Assembly (NCBI GenBank): GCA_905116865.2
Contig: CAJHNH020000691.1
Location: 477,501 to 541,500, forward strand
Source: Candidula unifasciata
Taxonomy: Eukaryota > Mollusca > Gastropoda > Stylommatophora > Geomitridae
DNA: 64,000 nt
Direction: 5' to 3'
Below the pieces are notes generated by a model, which did no database searches, was not told the origin of the DNA, and saw only the letters and a program-made list of their open reading frames with translations. Below, piece by piece: positions 62,301 through 64,000 of the stretch; the first letter of the stretch is position 1; the number at the start of each line of letters is the position of its first letter. The position numbers and the translations under genes are program-made.

Positions 62301-63559
62301 ACAGATAAAGCAGATCTGTAAAAAGGATGTGCATCCAAAACATGGGTTTTGGAACAAGACAAGTCCAGAAGTGGATACACAACCGAAGCCTGTTGCCGGA
62401 GTTCACAGCCGGTCAACACAAAGAAGAAGTGATACTTTGATATATTCCAAGGATATAGTACTATCACTATATTTTTGTAGACCACACATCAGTTGGTGGT
62501 TGTCGTGATAGCTGCTTTTACTTCCAAGAGCATTTCCTGGTGCTCATGTATGGGCTGGGTTGACTTGAGAGCCCAGGTGAGTTTAACAGTTCTGCCTTGA
62601 AGGAGATTTGAAACCACAAACACAGGGCCAGCATACAAGCCACAGCGCTACTATGGCTCCCAGTCTTCTTACATAAAAAAGTAAAGTAAAAGACTCTTCA
62701 TGTCTTTGAGGTATCAGGTATATGGTGCTAGACTTATATTTTTGTAAACCAGTTGGAATCCATTGGGTGGGGGGGCGAGAGGTAAAAATAAGAGGATCAA
62801 CTTCAATGGAACCAGCAGTCTGCATACAAATGAGTCAGGTCTGTAAAACGGATGCACATGCAACACTCAGGTTCTGGAACAGGAATGCAGTCCAAAAGTG
62901 GATGAACAACTGAACTTTCAACCAGAGTTTACAGCTGGTGAATGTGAAGACGAAGAAGATTGCACTGGGTTTTATCATATTTAGCTCAGTCTATCTCTGC
63001 AGAATGGCTAGTAGCCGCCTGTCGAAAGCGTTACACTAAGGTCATGCTCTATGGCCTCCAGCAACAATCCCGAGAGATCTCCGTAAAAATTATGCTTGTG
63101 AACTGAGCGCTGCCACTGTGAAATAAATCCATGACCTTTAGAGCACAAGGCAAACAACCACTTCTCCATACATTACCTGGTGTCCATTTTAGGCTAGACC
63201 AATCTGGAAGCCAAGATACATTTTTGTTTTCAAATCCACCATGTTGTGGATATGGACCCTAGCATCTAGCCACTAAGTTATAACAGCTCTTACTTTTCTC
63301 AGATAAGGGTGACACAATATAATTTATTACTTGATGGCCTCAGAAGTGTTCTCAAGGTTATTTGCTCCTTCTTCAGGGTTATATGACCAGGCGGTAAACC
63401 TGGCATTTTCCGCACTCAAATTTCTGCCAGATAATTCTGCGTTAATGTTCACCTTGGCAAGTTGTTATGGCAAGCAGGGCAAGTTTGAGGAGAGTGAGAA
63501 GTGGTTCCTGGCAGCCCTGCAGAGAAATCCACAGAACGCAAACATTCACCTTAACCTAG
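25942..63559 (+). CDS. TMTC4: TMTC4, transmembrane and TPR repeat protein; 16 exons, 3' incomplete
   Basis: TMTC1-4 are ER multi-pass proteins that transfer O-linked mannose to cadherin-type domains. A GT-C-like membrane part is followed by lumenal TPRs; mammalian TMTC4 also affects ER calcium and stress. Sixteen exons join in one frame to about 727 residues (human protein: roughly 740). Visible in order: first membrane segment 33-47 and [10 protein letters not shown] (50-58, the acidic pair of lumenal loop 1); [17 protein letters not shown] (169-174); [22 protein letters not shown]; the family domain with VRWKVMG-x-SPP and [35 protein letters not shown]; then TPRs from residue 519 ([45 protein letters not shown]). 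The wording of these blocks fits TMTC4 better than TMTC1-3. The last TPRs and stop are past the window. Same strand as the upstream amine oxidase, with no sign of functional linkage. Confidence 0.94.
26520..26770 (+). pseudogene. LINE 3' end, decayed, in TMTC4 intron 1
   Basis: Frames read [23 protein letters not shown] and PEWL, the charged C-terminal pattern of a non-LTR reverse transcriptase. Confidence 0.5.
27155..28050 (+). mobile_element. SINE-B interrupted by an RNase H-bearing LINE fragment
   Basis: SINE-B head (GGGTCTCCAGGGTGATATGG to GATCGTGGGTT, 27155-27215) and body (AATTTCACGAATGC onward, 27880-28050) are separated by about 660 bp. The insert begins within the RNase H domain: [24 protein letters not shown] and GNKQADCL keep the four acidic catalytic positions. 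A frameshift near 27570 moves the C-terminal tail into the next frame. Confidence 0.8.
28296..28517 (+). CDS. TMTC4: TMTC4 exon 2 (lumenal loop 1, FVFDD)
   Basis: Acceptor CTGTTTCCCCAG; donor TTTCAG|GTATGT. Encodes a hydrophobic segment, [27 protein letters not shown] and [10 protein letters not shown], all strongly conserved. The last 23 bases and the donor have been amplified into the array that follows. Confidence 0.96.
28518..30675. repeat. 38-bp minisatellite, about 57 copies, built from the exon 2 splice donor
   Basis: The unit is the last 23 bases of TMTC4 exon 2 (CCACTGACTGTCC...TTTCAG) plus the first 15 of the intron (GTATGTTTGCTGTGA). Variants (GATGTG, GATCAC, TTACTTTCAGGC, GTCATCAC) recur at multi-unit spacing. 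Each unit carries CTGAC, a pyrimidine tract, TTTCAG and GTATGT in a row. Confidence 0.98.
30676..31030. repeat. About 50-bp minisatellite, 7 copies
   Basis: CTTAGACTCACCTCTCATTT followed by TTATTTTACCTTACTTCCAA repeats, starting directly where the 38-bp array ends. Confidence 0.93.
31165..31395 (+). repeat. SINE-A copy, diverged
   Basis: GGAGTCACAGTAGTGTAGTG head, TTTTTGAAAAAGTGACCTTG linker and a degraded tail. Confidence 0.65.
31590..31800 (-). pseudogene. LINE reverse-transcriptase thumb fragment
   Basis: On the - strand: [16 protein letters not shown] and [20 protein letters not shown], homologous to the part of 21950-22140. It ends 20 bp before exon 3. Confidence 0.75.
31823..32036 (+). 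CDS. TMTC4: TMTC4 exon 3 (HPVHTE)
   Basis: Acceptor TCTCACCTTCAG; donor GAGAGT|GTGAGT. Encodes [17 protein letters not shown] and [11 protein letters not shown], the family's second signature block. The phase joins the split Arg codon from exon 2. Confidence 0.95.
32063..32490. repeat. 30-bp minisatellite, about 14 copies
   Basis: GTGTGGGTAAATATACTGCT plus GTATGCCCTG, 30 bp, starting 26 bp after the exon 3 donor. As 30 is a multiple of 3 it leaves open frames on both strands that are not genes. Confidence 0.97.
32515..32815 (+). repeat. SINE-D copy
   Basis: Shared body GTTGACTAATTAGGGGTGTT, GCATCTGCCTGAGAGACAAG and GTGGATGAACAACCAGAACT, with an AAAGAAAGAG tail. A C-rich run at 32532-32545 marks its 5' part. 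Confidence 0.75.
33010..33745 (+). pseudogene. Two LINE 3' ends in tandem, decayed
   Basis: About 33010-33290 (TYNL-like, [19 protein letters not shown]) and 33440-33745 ([35 protein letters not shown]). The second ends in GATGATGATGATGA. Confidence 0.6.
34334..34515 (-). pseudogene. mariner-like transposase C-terminus
   Basis: On the - strand: [20 protein letters not shown], then [16 protein letters not shown] and stop (34334-34336). It matches the end of mariner/IS630-type transposases (pattern RW-x-KC-I-x-GGDYVEK). Only the last 60 or so residues are readable. Confidence 0.65.
34968..35055 (+). CDS. TMTC4: TMTC4 exon 4 (GVVGRAELL)
   Basis: Acceptor GTATGATCTTAG; donor ACCAGGG|GTAAGT. Encodes [16 protein letters not shown] and a membrane segment. 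Confidence 0.94.
35270..35501 (+). repeat. SINE-A copy, target of a LINE insertion
   Basis: GTTGACCTTGGCTCTCAG and CACCATATGCCCAGTAAA belong to the SINE-A body and tail; the rest of the tail follows after 35753. Confidence 0.65.
35516..35753 (+). mobile_element. 5'-truncated LINE tail with 14-bp target-site duplication
   Basis: RNase H-LINE tail ([21 protein letters not shown], then an ATTCAAC-type tail) flanked by the perfect direct repeat ATCACTGGCACTGA at 35502-35515 and 35754-35767. Confidence 0.88.
36055..36550 (+). repeat. Two SINE-B copies in tandem
   Basis: 36055-36255 (GGTCATGGGTTCGTTTCAC to AAGACCAAGCTGTAA) and a more diverged copy at 36335-36550 (CCCCGTGGCAAAGTGCTTG to GATAAACACCTTGC). 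Confidence 0.75.
36551..37265. other. Intron 4 segment, nothing recognised
   Basis: No exon-like frame or repeat family seen. Confidence 0.4.
37270..37560 (+). repeat. SINE-D copy
   Basis: GGTCCCACTGTGGGGAAAAC, GTGCATCTGCCTAAGAAAC, ATGCACACGCAAAACTCAGG and ACATCCGGTGAACAC in family order. It ends about 100 bp before exon 5. Confidence 0.82.
37662..37765 (+). CDS. TMTC4: TMTC4 exon 5 (KEQGITVL)
   Basis: Acceptor TCTAAACGCAG; donor GTTCTT|GTGAGT. Encodes a membrane segment and SKEQGITVL. The 34-bp array starts about 75 bp downstream. Confidence 0.94.
37835..38443. repeat. 34-bp minisatellite, about 17 copies, with TTACGTCA in each unit
   Basis: TCTTACGTCAGTGTCATATC plus TAGAATGTGATGCG, 34 bp, in intron 5. 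Each unit contains TTACGTCA (reverse TGACGTAA), a bZIP/CRE-like motif. Confidence 0.97.
38444..38640 (-). repeat. SINE-A copy split by the SPIN-like element
   Basis: Antisense SINE-A (ATGATGTCAACATCATGCC to AGCATCTAACC); its head resumes at 38842 (CCTGCACTGCC). Confidence 0.7.
38637..38833. mobile_element. SPIN-like hAT MITE with perfect TSD
   Basis: 197 bp with 16-bp inverted ends CAGTGGTTCTCAACCT / AGGTTGAGAACCACTG and a perfect 8-bp duplication ATCTAACC (38629-38636, 38834-38841), the hAT signature. Inside, AATACAGTTCC, GTTGTGGTGACCCCC, GTTTTCCTATGGTCTTAGGC and GGGTCATGACCC correspond, as I remember it, to the SPIN consensus known from vertebrates, a triatomine bug and a pond snail. Non-autonomous: no transposase. 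Confidence 0.9.
39130..39412. repeat. About 49-bp minisatellite, 6 copies
   Basis: TGTATGCATTGTTTTTGATG then ATGTATCCTTCTGTG and TTTTGTAACTGGT, period 49 bp in the clean part. Confidence 0.92.
39420..39660 (+). pseudogene. LINE 3' end fragment
   Basis: [17 protein letters not shown] at about 39505-39555 is the terminal RGRP-x-x-RW-x-D-x-I motif of RTE-like elements; a GAAGAAGAAAAAGAA run follows. Confidence 0.55.
39702..39860 (+). CDS. TMTC4: TMTC4 exon 6 (variable loop)
   Basis: Acceptor TTTTTCTTACAG; donor AAAAAG|GTTTGT. Starts [13 protein letters not shown], aligning with GLNAVFDIL of vertebrate TMTC4, then a Ser-rich linker of low conservation. Confidence 0.87.
39975..40205 (+). repeat. 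SINE-B copy
   Basis: GCATAGTAGTCGAGCTGTTTG, GTTGTGAGTTCGTTTCAC and ATTCTGCAGAAAGAGATTG in family order. Confidence 0.75.
40255..40625. repeat. Pyrimidine-rich tract
   Basis: About 370 bp almost purely C and T on the + strand (CTTCTTCTTTTTATC-type). Open frames here are Ser/Phe/Leu-rich artefacts. Confidence 0.85.
40726..40896 (+). CDS. TMTC4: TMTC4 exon 7 (TMTC family domain, part 1)
   Basis: Acceptor GAATTCCCCAG; donor TTCAGG|GTAGGA. Encodes a membrane segment, then [13 protein letters not shown] and DNPHSF, the core of the TMTC-specific domain (DUF1736). Confidence 0.94.
40897..41399. other. Intron 7 proximal part, nothing recognised
   Basis: No clear coding or repeat signal until the LINE. 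Confidence 0.4.
41400..42290 (+). pseudogene. LINE reverse transcriptase, second RTE-like family, longest copy
   Basis: The frame from 41431 reads [16 protein letters not shown], where YTDD stands at the catalytic FADD/YADD box, then [13 protein letters not shown] and [11 protein letters not shown]. After a frameshift near 41835 come [35 protein letters not shown] and [16 protein letters not shown]. It ends ATGATGGATGGATG. The 5' half and endonuclease are missing. Confidence 0.88.
42395..42660 (+). repeat. SINE-D copy with poly-G run
   Basis: A run of over 20 G (about 42408-42431) precedes GAATAGTAGACCCCC and the family body (CATCTGCCTGAGAGACGAGG). Confidence 0.72.
42758..42960 (+). CDS. TMTC4: TMTC4 exon 8 (FDWSMGCVP)
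   Basis: Acceptor TTATCCTCAG; donor AGAAG|GTACTG. Encodes [26 protein letters not shown] and a very hydrophobic membrane helix. Confidence 0.96.
42995..43245 (+). repeat. SINE-D copy
   Basis: AGAATCGACCCACTGCCTC, GTCGACTAATTAGGAGTGTT and GTGCATGCAAAACTCAAG in family order, just after exon 8. Confidence 0.75.
43557..43628. repeat. 36-bp tandem duplication
   Basis: GTCCTAGATCCTTCCGGGCA plus CGTATTGGGCTTATA(T/A) occurs twice in a row. Confidence 0.93.
43915..44100 (-). pseudogene. LINE RNase H C-terminus
   Basis: On the - strand: [19 protein letters not shown] (last catalytic Asp), then [17 protein letters not shown]. The start of the domain is absent. Confidence 0.8.
44280..45900 (+). pseudogene. 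LINE RNase H domain split by a piggyBac-like element
   Basis: Left part: [15 protein letters not shown] (catalytic Glu position eroded) and [10 protein letters not shown] (catalytic Asp). Right part from 45545: IQTSRL-type continuation, then MDRADILN. The two halves are separated by 44438-45544. Confidence 0.8.
44438..45544. mobile_element. piggyBac-like element, internally deleted, TTAA flanks
   Basis: 1107 bp between TTAA at 44434-44437 and 45545-45548. Terminal inverted repeats CTCTTTAAGGCCCA (left) and, reversed, CTCTTTCAGGCCCA (right). A 65-codon frame at 44711-44908 ([14 protein letters not shown], then acidic [13 protein letters not shown]) looks like the acidic N-terminus of a piggyBac transposase; the catalytic domain is gone. 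Confidence 0.82.
46020..46370. repeat. Degenerate tandem repeat, about 40-60 bp units
   Basis: GTTGTTCTTGATGCCATCATTCC-like units, about seven, with the first three nearly identical. Confidence 0.8.
46371..46932. other. Intron 8 distal part, nothing recognised
   Basis: AT-rich; no exon-like frame until exon 9. Confidence 0.4.
46933..47107 (+). CDS. TMTC4: TMTC4 exon 9 (AERVLYLPS)
   Basis: Acceptor TTATCCTACTAG; donor ACAGAG|GTAAGT. Encodes [20 protein letters not shown] and [11 protein letters not shown], nearly identical to vertebrate TMTC4. Confidence 0.97.
47230..47300. repeat. (CA)n microsatellite
   Basis: CA run interrupted by CGCGCGCG. Confidence 0.95.
47305..47500 (+). repeat. SINE-A copy
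   Basis: ATTCGAAGGTCGTAGCTCCC, CCACATCACTCACCAAATG and TCTATAAAAGATAGGT in family order. Confidence 0.65.
47500..47645. repeat. CA/TA/TG compound microsatellite
   Basis: Alternating purine-pyrimidine runs (CA, TA, TG, TA), including a small (AC)n(AT)n(GT)n inverted structure at 47570-47640. Confidence 0.93.
47765..48140. repeat. 20-bp minisatellite, about 19 copies
   Basis: AACCTGTTTCTAGGATTACT, with ACTGTACC, ACTTAACC and ACTAGACC variants. Confidence 0.97.
48335..48510 (-). repeat. Retroposon E copy
   Basis: GATGCCCCACCCTGGCTTTT to GTCCTGGTGGGGGTAC is the antisense of copies at 1852 and 20139; the 3' hairpin is absent. Confidence 0.8.
48515..49176. other. Intron 9 distal part, nothing recognised
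   Basis: A short (ACA)n run near 48545-48560 and (ATT)n near 48962-48977; no other feature. Confidence 0.4.
49177..49233 (+). CDS. TMTC4: TMTC4 exon 10 (57-bp membrane exon)
   Basis: Acceptor TGTCTTCTGCAG; donor GCACAG|GTATGA. Nineteen residues, [19 protein letters not shown], the last membrane helix before the TPR region. Confidence 0.9.
49327..49575. repeat. Tandem duplication of about 123 bp containing SINE-D sequence
   Basis: GTGTCCACAACT, TTGTGGCATCCTAGAAAT and TTCAAAGTCGGAGTGCATCT occur twice, 123 bp apart. The last motif is from SINE-D. Confidence 0.85.
49665..52640. repeat. 21-bp minisatellite, about 141 copies
   Basis: AAGGAAAGAAATCCATGCTA(C), 21 bp, nearly 3 kb in intron 10. Variants CCCACACTAC, GCAACAAGG and GTTATCCATG recur in blocks, indicating segmental duplication. 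The period is a multiple of 3, so long frames on both strands (a 1005-codon frame on the - strand among them) are artefacts. Confidence 0.98.
52650..52850 (+). repeat. SINE-A copy, 3' two thirds
   Basis: TCAAAAATGACCTTGACCC to TCTATAAAGTATAGGTCTAG and AAAAGGGCTC, abutting the 21-bp array. Confidence 0.75.
52932..53003 (+). CDS. TMTC4: TMTC4 exon 11 (72 bp)
   Basis: Acceptor TATTTTGCAG; donor GCTAAG|GTGAGA. Encodes [20 protein letters not shown], aligning with the vertebrate RSGEWRSEEQLFRSAL segment that leads into the first TPR. Confidence 0.93.
53041..54313. repeat. 41-bp minisatellite, about 31 copies
   Basis: CACATGAGTGAAGTCACTTT then GTCTAGCGTGACTTATGCTGC, starting 37 bp after the exon 11 donor. 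Very homogeneous, with a few 39-bp units. Confidence 0.98.
54450..54890 (-). mobile_element. 5'-truncated LINE (second RTE-like family) with 8-bp TSD
   Basis: Antisense copy of the tail at 41840-42290, starting CATCATCATCATGTAGCAGG (3' end) and finishing at GCATGCTCTCAAAATTC plus a T-run. ACAAGTCT flanks both ends (54442-54449, 54891-54898). Confidence 0.83.
54937..55343. mobile_element. Foldback DNA element C
   Basis: 407 bp. Ends GGCTATCTTCCAAATAACGG and, reversed, AGCTATCTTCCGAATAACGG, with a perfect 8-bp duplication GAATTTAA (54929-54936, 55344-55351). Arms are near-palindromic along most of the length (AATTATCGAGGCAGAAAATA; CACGTGTCAATTGCGCACTT; CTAAACTAGATGGCT). Shares the AAATAACGGTC terminal motif with element B but has no telomere-like core. 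Confidence 0.87.
55352..55990. other. Intron 11 distal part, AT-rich
   Basis: Contains eroded repeats of AAATTCAGATTTTTAGC (about 55613, 55685, 55760, 55826); no gene. Confidence 0.4.
55995..56180 (+). pseudogene. Two decayed copies of the TMTC4 exon 12 start
   Basis: ACAGGTCCATAACAATATTGG (from 56003) and ACAGGTCCATTATAATATCA (from 56128) mirror the real acceptor and exon start ACAG|GTCCATTACAATATCG at 56597. The first has an early stop; the second reads [13 protein letters not shown] before losing homology. The SINE-B and CT run separate them from the real exon. Confidence 0.8.
56221..56297. repeat. (CT)n microsatellite
   Basis: Nearly 40 CT units. Confidence 0.97.
56298..56455 (-). repeat. 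SINE-B copy, antisense
   Basis: GCAGAATAGCTAGCTGCCTG to TAAAAATTACACTCACGAAT, antisense of the family body; inserted between exon 12 pseudo-copies. Confidence 0.75.
56597..56676 (+). CDS. TMTC4: TMTC4 exon 12 (first TPR)
   Basis: Acceptor ATCAAACAG lacks a strong pyrimidine tract; donor ATAGA|GTGAGT. Encodes [20 protein letters not shown]. Two decayed copies of its start and acceptor lie upstream (55995-56180). Confidence 0.94.
56677..57941. other. Intron 12, nothing recognised
   Basis: No family repeat or coding signal seen in about 1.2 kb. Confidence 0.4.
57942..58049 (+). CDS. TMTC4: TMTC4 exon 13 (TPR)
   Basis: Acceptor TTGTTCTCAG; donor AATATC|GTAATG. Encodes [20 protein letters not shown] and AELLLDKAV, a typical TPR helix pair. 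Confidence 0.94.
58103..58386 (-). repeat. SINE-D copy, antisense, well preserved
   Basis: CTTCTTCTTCTTTTTAGCG, GTTCATCCACTTCTGGAC, GCCTCTCAGGCAGATGCACT and GGATCTATTCTTGTTTTC are the reverse of 63632-63930. Confidence 0.85.
58735..59000 (-). pseudogene. LINE 3' end, fourth family
   Basis: Antisense of 15026-15300, starting CATCATCATCATCAT and including CCAGTCAGTCAAGTTCTGTA. Confidence 0.65.
59082..59223 (+). CDS. TMTC4: TMTC4 exon 14 (TPR)
   Basis: Acceptor GCATCATCCAG; donor AATTTG|GTAAGT. Encodes [20 protein letters not shown] and [11 protein letters not shown]. Confidence 0.96.
59290..59480 (+). repeat. SINE-D copy
   Basis: TGTCAACTAATTAGGGGTG, GCATCTGCCTGAGAGGCAAC, then GTGGACGAACAACCAGAAG and an AAGAAGAAGAAG tail. 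Confidence 0.78.
59560..59710 (-). pseudogene. RNase H-LINE 3' tail, antisense
   Basis: Antisense of the CDVDS-ending tail: AATGTTGAATGAAGAATC, then CACAGCACTCGGGACAC. Confidence 0.75.
59711..60250. other. Intron 14 segment, low complexity only
   Basis: A CT run at about 59878-59912 and a C/A homopolymer pair at 60050-60073; nothing else. Confidence 0.4.
60255..60535 (+). pseudogene. RNase H-LINE 3' tail, diverged
   Basis: GCACCACTGGGTGGTGAATTG to TGCCCTGAGTGCTGTGATGT; frameshifted copy of 13890-14262. Confidence 0.7.
60776..61045 (-). repeat. SINE-A copy, near full length
   Basis: Antisense copy with tail, linker (AAAGTCTGGCTCCGCCAGG) and tRNA-like head ending ATGCCACAGCGACTCCTG. One of the best-preserved copies. 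Confidence 0.87.
61046..61739. other. Intron 14 distal part, nothing recognised
   Basis: AT-rich with homopolymer runs; no repeat family identified. Confidence 0.4.
61740..61854 (+). CDS. TMTC4: TMTC4 exon 15 (TPR)
   Basis: Acceptor TTTTTCTGCAG; donor AACCTGG|GTAGGA. Encodes [20 protein letters not shown], then [13 protein letters not shown]. Confidence 0.95.
62125..62430 (+). repeat. SINE-D copy
   Basis: CCCACATGGATTCTGGGGAC to CAACACAAAGAAGAAG in family order. Confidence 0.8.
62450..62760 (-). repeat. Two partial SINE-A copies, antisense
   Basis: 62450-62670 (TTTTGTAGACCACACATC to AGCGCTACTATGGCTCC) and a 5'-less piece at 62685-62760 (AAGTAAAAGACTCTTCATG). Confidence 0.6.
62790..62960 (+). 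repeat. SINE-D, 3' half
   Basis: CTGCATACAAATGAGTCAGG to TACAGCTGGTGAATGTGAAG and a GAAGAAG tail. Confidence 0.7.
62965..63170 (-). repeat. SINE-B copy, antisense
   Basis: GGGTTTTATCATATTTAGC to GACCTTTAGAGCACAAGGC, antisense of the family from tail to tRNA-like head. Confidence 0.8.
63377..63559 (+). CDS. TMTC4: TMTC4 exon 16 (TPR), last exon in window
   Basis: Acceptor TCCTTCTTCAG; donor AACCTAG|GTACGT. Encodes [20 protein letters not shown] and [17 protein letters not shown]. It ends in phase 1, so at least one more exon follows beyond 64000. Confidence 0.94.
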
Positions 63560-63631
63560 GTACGTCAGATGTTTTTTTTTAAAGAAGTGGATAAGTTGTA
63601 TATTTCATATCCACTGATAAGTAAATTATAA

Positions 63632-63930
63632 CCCCTGTGTGGGTTCCGGGGCCCCATTGTGGGGAAAACAAGAATAGACCCACTGCCTCCCCAAAAGCAT
63701 GTCGTAAGAGTCGACTAATTGGGGAGCTTTCTTTGAAGTCAGAGTGCATCTGCCGGAGAGGCAAGGAACCAACAGTCTGTATTCAAGAGAATGAGATCTG
63801 TAAACTGATGCACACGCAACACTCAGGTTCTGGAGCAGGACTGCAGTTCAGTAGTGGACGAGCAACCAGAACTTTCCGCCAGAGTGTACAGCTGGTGAAC
63901 GTGAAGAATAAGAAGAAAAGTAAATTATGG
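63632..63930 (+). repeat. SINE-D copy, near full length
   Basis: CCCCTGTGTGGGTTCCGGGG to TGAAGAATAAGAAGAA. Starts 73 bp after the last visible TMTC4 exon; a reference copy for the family. Confidence 0.87.
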
Positions 63931-64000
63931 GTATTTTAATTAGAGTGGAAACTCTTGTGCATCTTATTTTGTTTGATCTTAAAATTGTGCTTTGTGTTAT

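Overview
This is 64 kb of eukaryotic, intron-rich, repeat-rich DNA. It carries two host genes head-to-tail on the + strand. Exon protein sequences, GT-AG introns of 1-4 kb, abundant tRNA-derived SINEs and RTE-type LINE 3' ends, and TTAGGG-like repeats point to an invertebrate metazoan. A lophotrochozoan, probably a gastropod mollusc, is the best guess. That guess is an inference from gene and transposon content; no taxonomic search was possible.

Gene 1 (2324-20769, +) is the 3' half of a copper amine oxidase. Nine coding exons with compatible splice phases give the last 450 residues. They include the catalytic Asp, the Tyr that becomes the TPQ cofactor, all three copper-binding His, a stop codon and an AATAAA signal at 20824. 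Its 5' exons lie before the window. Gene 2 (25942-63559 and beyond, +) is TMTC4, a multi-pass ER membrane protein with TPR repeats of the O-mannosyltransferase family. Sixteen coding exons, every junction phase-compatible, give about 727 residues; the last TPRs and the stop lie past the window. The first coding exon (25942-26030) was placed from its start codon and splice phase.

Nearly everything else is mobile or tandem DNA. At least five short-retroposon families recur on both strands (here called SINE-A to SINE-D and retroposon E). Many 5'-truncated LINE 3' ends are present, some with RNase H domains. Several insertions can be dated relative to each other by nesting and target-site duplications (TSDs). 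Three DNA-transposon findings are well supported. (i) A 197-bp SPIN-like hAT MITE at 38637-38833 has a perfect 8-bp TSD. (ii) A 1.1-kb piggyBac-like element at 44438-45544 is flanked by TTAA and splits a LINE RNase H frame. (iii) Three foldback elements (12780-13812, 25152-25673, 54937-55343) share terminal inverted repeats and 8-bp TSDs; two of them carry telomere-like repeats inside.

The TMTC4 introns are packed with minisatellites: units of 38, 51, 30, 34, 49, 20, 21 and 41 bp. The most striking is intron 2. The end of exon 2 plus its 5' splice site has been amplified about 57 times as a 38-bp unit. Each unit contains a branch-point-like CTGAC, a pyrimidine tract, TTTCAG and an immediate GTATGT, which is the layout of a recursive splice site. 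This array and the foldback family are the best candidates for something undescribed.
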